From assembly GCA_017995595.1 (NCBI GenBank), contig JAGOIO010000039.1:1-9326 (forward strand): a stretch of DNA of 9,326 nucleotides, written 5' to 3'. A program made the position numbers and the translations under genes. Positions 1 through 5,922 of this stretch are shown in pieces. Within the stretch, counting starts at the first letter, position 1. Each line of letters starts with the position of its first letter. The stretch is from a bacterium (lineage in GTDB: Bacteria > Cyanobacteriota > Vampirovibrionia > Gastranaerophilales > Gastranaerophilaceae). The notes under the pieces were generated by a model that worked only from the letters and a program-made list of their open reading frames with translations, searched no databases and was not told the DNA's origin.

Positions 1-1460
1 ATTCTACAGTAGCCAATGTTGCTTTACCTCACATGGCTGGAAGCTTTTCAGCTTCAAACGACGAATCAACATGGATTTTGACCAGTTATATGATAGCCAG
101 CGGAATAGTTTTACCTTCTGTTGCTTGGTTAAGCAGTGTTTTTGGACGAAAAAAGCTTTTTATTCATTGTATATTAATATTTTCAATGGCATCTTTGCTT
201 TGCGGATTAGCTCGTTCTTTAGATGAAATGATTTTAGCCAGAATTTTGCAAGGTTTAGGGGGAGGTGCTATCATTCCGATTTCTCAAGCGATGTTGCTTG
301 AAAATTTCCCTATTGAAAAAAGACGACTTGCAATGTCTATTTTTGGGTTTGGTGTAATTATTGCTCCCATTATCGGGCCTATTGTCGGTGGTTGGATTAC
401 TGATGAATATTCTTGGCACTGGATTTTTTATATAAATGTTCCTATTGGTATGATTGCAGCGTATTTGTCTCACTTGTTTGTAGAAGATCCTCCATTTGCA
501 AGAAAGAAACCGGGACAAACTATTGATGTTGTCGGATTCTTTTTCTTGATAACGTGGCTTGTTTGCTTACAGGTTGTTCTCGATAAGGGAAATAATGCCG
601 ATTGGTTTAATGCAAATTGGATACGTTGGACATTTGGTGTCTCAATGACTTCAATGATATTGTTTATTTATACACAGATTATTAATAAAAAATCTTTAAT
701 TGATATTGAAGTGTTTAAAGATAGGAATTTTACAATTGGTACAATAATGATGGTCATAATTCAAGGTGTAATGTATGGCTCTATAGTTATAATGCCATTA
801 TTCCTCCAAAGTTTACTTAAATATACTGCATTTCTAAGTGGTATTGCTACAATGCCAAGAGGTGTCGGTAGTATTACTGCGATAATTATTACCGGATTTA
901 TAGCTAAGAAAATAAGTGATAAAGGCTTAATTGCAATAGGTCTTGCAACTATTGGTCTTTCTAGTCTTGTGTTTGGTATGCTAAATTTGCAAATTTCAAT
1001 GATAAATATTCTTATTCCAAATATGATTTTTGGATTTGGAATGGGAATATGTATGATTCCATTGAGTACAATTTCTGTTGTAACCTTAAGAAATGATGAA
1101 ATGACAAATGCCGCAGGTATCCAAAATTTGTTTAAGAATATCGGAGGTGCGATTGGAACGTCTTGTGTTTCTACGCTGTTGTCAAGATGTGCTCAAATGC
1201 ATCAGATAGATATGGTTGGAAATTTGACTAGTTTAAATCCAGCTTTTCAATCAAGAGTTTCAGCATATTCTCACTTTTTGTCTTCTCACATGTCTGCAGT
1301 TTCAGCAAAAGTCGGTGCAAATTATTTGATGTATTCTCAACTTTTGCAACAAGCCGGTTTGTGGGCATATATAGATGCGTTTAGAATTTTTGGAGCTGTT
1401 TGCTTCTTGGTAATTCCGCTGTTGCTATTCTTTAATAGTAAAAATTCATCAGAAGCCTAG
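1..1460 (+). CDS. emrB: EmrB/QacA-family MFS multidrug exporter, 5'-truncated by the window
   Basis: This is an inner-membrane proton-driven drug exporter of the DHA2 (14-helix) MFS family. The reading frame is open to the window edge: the first whole codon is at base 3 and reads STVANVALPHMAGS, the conserved end of helix 1 (E. coli EmrB has LDSTIANVA). The first two bases, AT, would fit the last two of a GAT Asp codon. The ATG at 33 is therefore an internal Met and not the start, and probably a few tens of residues are missing. Counting from that Met, motif A remnant FGRKKLF is at 37-43, motif B LARILQGLGGG at 68-78, and antiporter motif C at 106-120 ending GPIVGG. These are followed by the DHA2-typical HWIFYINVPIG at 129-139. 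Many hydrophobic helices follow to the TAG stop. EmrB usually works with an EmrA-type adaptor and an outer-membrane channel; if present, these would lie upstream. The substrate cannot be read from sequence. Confidence 0.93.
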   Translation, partial: STVANVALPHMAGSFSASNDESTWILTSYMIASGIVLPSVAWLSSVFGRKKLFIHCILIFSMASLLCGLARSLDEMILARILQGLGGGAIIPISQAMLLENFPIEKRRLAMSIFGFGVIIAPIIGPIVGGWITDEYSWHWIFYINVPIGMIAAYLSHLFVEDPPFARKKPGQTIDVVGFFFLITWLVCLQVVLDKGNNADWFNANWIRWTFGVSMTSMILFIYTQIINKKSLIDIEVFKDRNFTIGTIMMVIIQGVMYGSIVIMPLFLQSLLKYTAFLSGIATMPRGVGSITAIIITGFIAKKISDKGLIAIGLATIGLSSLVFGMLNLQISMINILIPNMIFGFGMGICMIPLSTISVVTLRNDEMTNAAGIQNLFKNIGGAIGTSCVSTLLSRCAQMHQIDMVGNLTSLNPAFQSRVSAYSHFLSSHMSAVSAKVGANYLMYSQLLQQAGLWAYIDAFRIFGAVCFLVIPLLLFFNSKNSSEA

Positions 1461-1496
1461 ATTATAAATAAAACTTAAAATTAAAAACAGATAGGG

Positions 1497-1525
1497 TTGA
1501 AAAAGATTTTTATTTATGATTAAAT
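1497..1525 (+). promoter_or_regulatory. Weak candidate promoter for ispH-rpsA
   Basis: In the 114-nt gap after the MFS gene, TTGAAA (1497-1502) is followed after 17 nt by TTAAAT (1520-1525), a fair sigma-70-like pair. Alternative -10 boxes TATGAT (1515-1520) and TACAAT (1526-1531) match the consensus better but are badly spaced from this -35. No terminator hairpin is visible after the MFS stop, so read-through from upstream is also possible. In DNA this AT-rich, such boxes arise easily by chance. Confidence 0.3.
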
Positions 1526-1558
1526 TACAATACGGCGAAGAAATTTGCTAGTCTAACG

Positions 1559-1565
1559 AAGGAAG
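1559..1565 (+). promoter_or_regulatory. Shine-Dalgarno deciding the TTG start of ispH
   Basis: AAGGAAG lies 9 nt before the TTG at 1575-1577. An in-frame TAA at 1554-1556 excludes any earlier start. No ATG or GTG codon occurs between the TTG and the first cluster cysteine (Cys15). The TTG is therefore the only start that keeps the N-terminal catalytic region. Confidence 0.85.
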
Positions 1566-1574
1566 TTCAAATTT

Positions 1575-2447
1575 TTGACTAAAAAAAATATAAAACTGGC
1601 CAAACATTCAGGGTTCTGTTACGGTGTAAAAAGAGCCGTAGAGACTGTGAAGAAATTAAAAGCTGAAAACCCTGATAGAAACATAGTAGTTTTAGGCGAG
1701 CTTATTCATAATACACATGTTATTAATGAGCTTGAACGTCTTGGAATACATACAATAAATGCGTTGCCTGATAATGGTAATGGTATTTGTGTTATAAGAA
1801 GTCATGGTGCATCTCCTGAAGTCTTTGAGAAAATTGAGAAAGCAGGATTTGAAATTTTTGACCTGACTTGTCCTGACGTAAAAAAAGTTCAACAAAAGGC
1901 AATTCAGCTTGTGCAACAAGGTTATTATCTTGTAATTGTCGGAAAAGCGGAACACCCTGAGGTGATGGCAATAAAGGCAAGTGCTGCAAGATATGGCGAA
2001 AATATTTTTGTTGCAAGTGATGTTGCTCAACTTGCACCTGTTGAAGCGAGTTTGAAGAAGCATAAAAAAATTGGTGTTGTTGTTCAGACAACACAAAGAA
2101 TAACAACTTTAAATTCTATAGTGGAAAGACTTACAGCTTTATCAAAGGAACTTGTTATTGCAAATACTATTTGTGCAAGTACAACTTTGAGACAAAATGA
2201 GGCAAAGGAGTTGGCAAGAGAATCTGACTTGATGGTGGTTGTCGGTTCAAAAAAAAGTGCTAATACAACTCACCTTGCAGAAATTTTAAAAGGAATTTGT
2301 AAAACTATTCATATAGAAGATGATAAAGAGCTTGAAAATTATGATGATTTGATAAAAAATGCTCAAAATATTTCAATAACAGCAGGGGCTTCAACCCCTC
2401 AAGAAGTAATTCAAAACGTAGTTAATAAAATTAAGGAGGACAAATAA
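1575..2447 (+). CDS. ispH: 4-hydroxy-3-methylbut-2-enyl diphosphate reductase (IspH/LytB)
   Basis: IspH carries out the last step of the MEP isoprenoid pathway: an Fe-S enzyme reduces HMBPP to IPP and DMAPP in the cytoplasm. The 290-residue length is normal. All three cluster cysteines are visible: Cys15 in SGFCYGVKRAVE, Cys99 in DLTCPDV and Cys200 in NTICASTTLRQNEA. Substrate-site residues are also present: His45 in ELIHNTH, His77 in RSHGAS, His127 and Glu129 in HPEV (the likely proton-donor Glu), and the QTT motif at 171-173. The C-terminal TAGASTPQEVI motif is present. Most key residues sit three positions later than in E. coli IspH. The gene starts with TTG after a good Shine-Dalgarno. 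Its last codons contain the ribosome-binding site of rpsA, which begins 2 nt after the stop, so the two are very likely co-transcribed. The stop is doubled (TAATAA). Confidence 0.97.
   Translation: MTKKNIKLAKHSGFCYGVKRAVETVKKLKAENPDRNIVVLGELIHNTHVINELERLGIHTINALPDNGNGICVIRSHGASPEVFEKIEKAGFEIFDLTCPDVKKVQQKAIQLVQQGYYLVIVGKAEHPEVMAIKASAARYGENIFVASDVAQLAPVEASLKKHKKIGVVVQTTQRITTLNSIVERLTALSKELVIANTICASTTLRQNEAKELARESDLMVVVGSKKSANTTHLAEILKGICKTIHIEDDKELENYDDLIKNAQNISITAGASTPQEVIQNVVNKIKEDK
2433..2439 (+). promoter_or_regulatory. Near-perfect Shine-Dalgarno of rpsA inside the end of ispH
   Basis: AAGGAGG is placed 9 nt before the ATG at 2450 and is read in the ispH frame as part of its final Lys-Glu-Asp-Lys codons. 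Ribosomes finishing ispH would pass over it, which favours translational coupling. The strength of the site fits a highly expressed ribosomal protein. Confidence 0.85.
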
Positions 2448-2449
2448 TA

Positions 2450-3517
2450 ATGACAGCAACAAAAGCAATGGAAGAAGATTTCGAAAAATTATTAGAAGAA
2501 TCTTTTTCAAAGAGCTACAGTGTAGCAGATATTGTAGAAGGTACAGTATTAAGTAAAGAACAAGACGGTTATTTAGTAGGTGTTAAGGGTGCTAAAACAG
2601 AAGCAGTTTTGCCTGAAAAAGAAATTTCCGCAAATGAAGACGGTGAAAAAGTCGTTGAATTAAATGAAACAAAAGAATTTTATGTATTAAAAGAAGAAAA
2701 TGATGATGAACCAATGGTTCTTTCATTAAAGAGATTATCTTGTGCTCAAGCTTGGGCTCAATTAAATGATGCTAAAAACAACGGTGATACAATTTTAGCG
2801 AAGGTTGTTTCTCTTGTTAGAGGCGGAGTTTTGGTTGATGTTGCAGACTTGAAAGGATTTATTCCATCTAGCCAATTAAGAACAGGACTTCCTTTTGAGG
2901 GTTTGATTGACCAAAAAATTGAAGTTAAAGTTTTGGAAGCTGATCCTAAGAAAAATAAGCTTATTCTTTCTCAAAGACAAGCTATTGCAGAACAACGTGA
3001 TGCCGTTGTTGATAACGTATTAGCTGAATTAGAAGAAGACCAAGTTGTTTCAGGTGAAGTTGTAAGAATCGCTGATTTCGGTGCATTTATTGATATTAAT
3101 GGTATTGATGGTTTGTTACCTATCTCAGAAATTTCTTGGCAAAGAATTAAACACCCATCTGACGTTATTTCTTTAGGTCAAAAACTTGAAGTTAAAATTA
3201 TCAAAATTGATAATGAATTGAAGAGAATTTCTTTAAGCTTGAAGAGAATGGGCGAAAATCCTTGGCAACAAATTGAAGGACAATTCAAAGAAGGTGAAAT
3301 AATTACAGGAACTGTTAACAAAATCACTACATTTGGTGCGTTCATAAACATTTTCCCAGGAGTAGAAGCTTTACTTCCTGCCTCTGAAATGAGCAACGAA
3401 AATGTAAATCCATTCAATATGTTCAAAGTTGGAGAAGAAGTAAGAGTTCTTATCAAGAAATTTACTCCTCAAGAACACAGAATTGCTTTGAGTGTAAAAG
3501 ATTTGCCTGCTGAATAA
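2450..3517 (+). CDS. rpsA: 30S ribosomal protein S1 (four S1 domains)
   Basis: This is an RNA-binding protein of the small subunit that helps load mRNA on the ribosome. The 355-residue chain has four S1/OB-fold repeats: about 22-96 (divergent), 110-178, 195-267 and 279-350. The two C-terminal repeats are the most canonical, with VVRIADFGAFIDI (204-216) then DGLLPISEIS, and VNKITTFGAFINI (289-301) then EALLPASEMS. Each repeat ends in a KRISLSLK-like strand. This is shorter than the six-domain E. coli S1 and nearer to the short S1 of Firmicutes and cyanobacteria. An acidic stretch precedes repeat 1. The ATG start has a strong Shine-Dalgarno within ispH, and a strong terminator follows. A general S1-domain RNA-binding protein with a non-ribosomal role is the alternative, but the length and the ispH linkage favour S1. 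Confidence 0.9.
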   Translation: MTATKAMEEDFEKLLEESFSKSYSVADIVEGTVLSKEQDGYLVGVKGAKTEAVLPEKEISANEDGEKVVELNETKEFYVLKEENDDEPMVLSLKRLSCAQAWAQLNDAKNNGDTILAKVVSLVRGGVLVDVADLKGFIPSSQLRTGLPFEGLIDQKIEVKVLEADPKKNKLILSQRQAIAEQRDAVVDNVLAELEEDQVVSGEVVRIADFGAFIDINGIDGLLPISEISWQRIKHPSDVISLGQKLEVKIIKIDNELKRISLSLKRMGENPWQQIEGQFKEGEIITGTVNKITTFGAFINIFPGVEALLPASEMSNENVNPFNMFKVGEEVRVLIKKFTPQEHRIALSVKDLPAE

Positions 3518-3544
3518 GTAGTGTAAAATTTCAATTTATCATAA

Positions 3545-3578
3545 GCCGAACACAATTTTTTGTGTTCGGCCTTTTTTT
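3545..3578 (+). terminator. Strong intrinsic terminator after rpsA
   Basis: A perfect 11-bp stem, GCCGAACACAA (3545-3555) paired with TTGTGTTCGGC (3560-3570), closes a TTTT loop and is followed at once by C and seven T (3571-3578). It lies 27 nt after the rpsA stop and separates the ispH-rpsA unit from the next operon. Confidence 0.95.
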
Positions 3579-3667
3579 AGCAAAAAAATACAGGTTATGA
3601 AGTATGGGATTTTTTTTGTTTTGTGTTAGCATAAACAGTACGGTATTTTATTTTAAAGTTTAATCTG

Positions 3668-3696
3668 TTGATTATAAAAAATCAGGATTATATAAT
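3668..3696 (+). promoter_or_regulatory. Sigma-70-type promoter for the kinase-like/ABC/nadE operon
   Basis: TTGATT (3668-3673) and a perfect TATAAT (3691-3696) are separated by 17 nt, directly upstream of the gene at 3716. Transcription would start near 3703, giving a leader of only about 13 nt. The AAAGG ribosome-binding site (3704-3708) would then lie almost at the 5' end of the mRNA. The rest of the 198-nt gap (3579-3667) is AT-rich, and I see no RNA structure in it. Confidence 0.72.
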
Positions 3697-3715
3697 ATAG
3701 AGTAAAGGTATAAAA

Positions 3716-4843
3716 ATGGTTTTTAAAAATTTATTAGCAAAGACAAAAGAAATAGATATATTAGGGAATATTCCTGATGGAATTTTGTTAATCAGTGGCG
3801 ATGGAAAAGTTAACTGGAGTAATGAAATTGCTTCAACTGTTCTTAATTTTGAAAAAACTGCATTGGTTGGTGCAAATATTTCTGATGTTTTTGAAGGTGG
3901 ATTTGAGTTGGTAAAACAGGCAGCTTTAAGCGGTGAAGCTGTTGTTGGCAGACTAAATAATTTGCCAAAAGAAATGTTTTTAGAAATTACAGCTAAGTAT
4001 GTTGAAGATTGTTTAGTTGCTACATTTAGAGATGTAACTAAAAATTATAAGACAGTTACCAGCATTTTAGAAGAACATGAGCATTCTAAGAAAAACAGTA
4101 AGGATAAAAATGTTTTTCTTGTTAAAATGGCGAATGAATTAAAAACGCCTGTTCATTCTGTTGTCGGATTTTCTCAGGCTATGGTTGACGGACTTGGCGG
4201 AGAGATGACAGACAAGCAATCTAAGTACATTAGAATTATTAATAAAAATTCTAATGAATTATTGTATTTAATGGATAAATTAATAGAATTTTCTACTGTT
4301 GAAGCAAGTATGTTTGAAAAAGAATTTCAAATATTTGACGGAATAAATACTGTTCAAAATGTTTTTAAAACTTTTGAAACTCTAGCTATTTCAAAAAATC
4401 TTACTGCAACTTTTGATAGTGCTGAAATTACAAAAAGAACGGTTTTTTCAGTAGAGCCTCTTTTGAAAATAATTTTAACGAACATTTTGGAAACATCTTT
4501 AAAAGCTACGGATATTGGTTCAATAACGCTTTCTGTTGTGAATCCTGAGCTGGAACTTGTTGCTCAGCAACAAATAAATGTTCCTGAAGATGCTACAGAA
4601 AAATCATATTTAATGCTTTCGGTTTCTGATACAGGTTCCGGGTATAATGATACAGATTTAGAAGATATTTTTAATCCTTATTCAATGCTTGATAAACCGA
4701 ATAAGAAAAATCTTGTTAGGTCTTTGGCACTTTCAACGGCTTATCAGTTGGTAAAATATTTAAAAGGCGATATTTGGATTAAGTCTTCTCCAATGCAAGG
4801 CAGTGTTTATAATGTTATAATCCCTGTTGAGAAGTTTGCGTAA
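3716..4843 (+). CDS. PAS-domain histidine-kinase-like protein with degenerate catalytic motifs (probable pseudokinase)
   Basis: This 375-residue soluble protein is laid out like a cytoplasmic sensor kinase, with no membrane segment. A PAS domain spans about 12-110 (IPDGILLISGDGKVNWSNE at its start), followed by a charged linker at 111-132. A HisKA-like two-helix region covers 133-200 and an HATPase-like domain about 205-372. The H-box is recognisable at 134-145, but the usual S-H-E-L-R-T-P reads A-N-E-L-K-T-P, so the phosphoacceptor His is Asn140 (codon AAT, 4133-4135). In the N-box Asn256 is kept but the second Asn is Thr260. The G1 box DTGSG (305-309) is intact. The G2/ATP-lid segment, normally GTGLGL, reads VRSLALS (334-340) without glycines. 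Autophosphorylation at the normal site therefore looks impossible. A regulatory, ligand-sensing or scaffolding role is inferred. It leads an operon with an ABC ATPase and nadE. The intact frame and ordinary codon use argue against a decaying gene. Confidence 0.85.
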   Translation: MVFKNLLAKTKEIDILGNIPDGILLISGDGKVNWSNEIASTVLNFEKTALVGANISDVFEGGFELVKQAALSGEAVVGRLNNLPKEMFLEITAKYVEDCLVATFRDVTKNYKTVTSILEEHEHSKKNSKDKNVFLVKMANELKTPVHSVVGFSQAMVDGLGGEMTDKQSKYIRIINKNSNELLYLMDKLIEFSTVEASMFEKEFQIFDGINTVQNVFKTFETLAISKNLTATFDSAEITKRTVFSVEPLLKIILTNILETSLKATDIGSITLSVVNPELELVAQQQINVPEDATEKSYLMLSVSDTGSGYNDTDLEDIFNPYSMLDKPNKKNLVRSLALSTAYQLVKYLKGDIWIKSSPMQGSVYNVIIPVEKFA

Positions 4844-4855
4844 GTAAGGTGGAAA

Positions 4856-5920
4856 ATGGCTGAAGTTATTTTAAAAAATTTAAAAAAAGCTTATGAAAAA
4901 AGCACTACAAATGTTATTGATGGGATTAATCTTGAAATTAAGGATAAGGAATTTTTAGTATTAGTCGGAGCTTCCGGTTGCGGAAAATCTACGATTTTAC
5001 GTATGATTGCAGGATTGGAGGATATAACAGGTGGTGAAATTTATATTGGTGATAAAAAAGTAAATAATGTTCCTCCAAAAGATAGAGATATAGCTTTTGT
5101 TTTTCAAAGTTATGCCTTGTATCCGCATATGACAGTTTATGAAAACATTGCGTTTGGATTAAAAATGCGGAAGTATAAAAAAAATGTTATTGACCAAAAA
5201 GTTAAAGAAGCTGCAGAAATTTTAAATTTGGAAAGCTTGTTGGATAGAAAACCGAAACAACTTTCAGGTGGTCAAAGACAGCGTGTGGCTTTAGGACGTG
5301 CAATAGTAAGAGAACCAAAAGTGTTTTTAATGGACGAGCCGTTATCTAATTTAGATGCAAAATTGCGTGTTCAAATGCGTTCTGAAATAAAAAAATTACA
5401 TGAAAAGCTTCAAACAACGTTTATATACGTAACTCATGACCAGACCGAAGCTCTTACTATGGGTGATAGAATTGTTGTTTTAGATAAGGGTGTTATTCAA
5501 CAAATTGATACACCTGAAAATATTTATAATAATCCAAAGAATACATTTGTTGCAGGCTTTGTAGGCTCTCCTCCTATGAATTTTATAGAAGCTGATTATA
5601 AAAACGAAGCTTTGTACTTTGATAAATTTTCAATTCCGGTAAATGATTTGCAAAAGGAAGCTATTGCTCAAAGATATAAGGTTTTGGTGGGTATAAGACC
5701 AGAAAATATGACAAATCCTGATGGACAAGTAAGGTTCTCTGTTGAAGTTGACATGTCTGAAATGCTTGGTAGTGAAAAAATTGCATATTTTTATATCGGC
5801 GGCAAAAAATGTAGTGCTAAACTTACACCGGATTATGCACTTGATGAAGATTTAATATTAAATATAAACAGAGATGAGATTTTCTTGTTTGATTGTACTA
5901 CAGGGGAAAGAATCGCTTAG
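4856..5920 (+). CDS. Sugar-type (MalK/UgpC/MsmX-like) ABC transporter ATP-binding protein
   Basis: This is the cytoplasmic ATPase subunit that powers a CUT1-type importer (sugars, oligosaccharides or glycerol-3-phosphate). All nucleotide-binding motifs are intact: Walker A GASGCGKST (38-46), Q-loop Gln84, signature LSGGQ (136-140), Walker B VFLMDE (156-161), D-loop SNLD (164-167) and H-loop His194 in THDQTEALTM. The C-terminal part (about 235-354) is the TOBE/regulatory domain of the MalK group, with FVGSPPMNF (235-243) and GIRPENM (279-285). The 354-residue length is typical. AAGGTGG at 4846-4852 serves as ribosome-binding site, 12 nt after the upstream gene in the same frame. No permease or solute-binding gene is adjacent in the window, so it may be a shared ATPase serving remote permeases, as MsmX and MsmK do. 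The exact substrate cannot be assigned, so no gene symbol is given. Confidence 0.93.
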   Translation: MAEVILKNLKKAYEKSTTNVIDGINLEIKDKEFLVLVGASGCGKSTILRMIAGLEDITGGEIYIGDKKVNNVPPKDRDIAFVFQSYALYPHMTVYENIAFGLKMRKYKKNVIDQKVKEAAEILNLESLLDRKPKQLSGGQRQRVALGRAIVREPKVFLMDEPLSNLDAKLRVQMRSEIKKLHEKLQTTFIYVTHDQTEALTMGDRIVVLDKGVIQQIDTPENIYNNPKNTFVAGFVGSPPMNFIEADYKNEALYFDKFSIPVNDLQKEAIAQRYKVLVGIRPENMTNPDGQVRFSVEVDMSEMLGSEKIAYFYIGGKKCSAKLTPDYALDEDLILNINRDEIFLFDCTTGERIA

Positions 5921-5922
5921 AA

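Noticed and set aside
1692..2106. Two overlapping minus-strand open frames opposite ispH
   Set aside because: They are shadows of a gene whose catalytic residues are all in place on the plus strand. They have no convincing start context.
2445..2452. Possible IspH-S1 fusion broken by a sequencing error
   Set aside because: There is a double stop TAATAA, an S1 ATG in another frame, and a dedicated, well-spaced Shine-Dalgarno, so two genuine separate genes are indicated.
3621..3649. Possible second promoter (TTGTGT, 17 nt, TATTTT) upstream of the kinase-like gene
   Set aside because: Both boxes are poor matches, and the pair at 3668-3696 is far better and closer to the gene.
5893..5922. Extended nadE start at TTG 5893
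   Set aside because: It would overlap the ABC gene by 28 nt and uses a rarer start codon. The ATG at 5923, 2 nt after the stop, fits the tight spacing seen at other junctions here.
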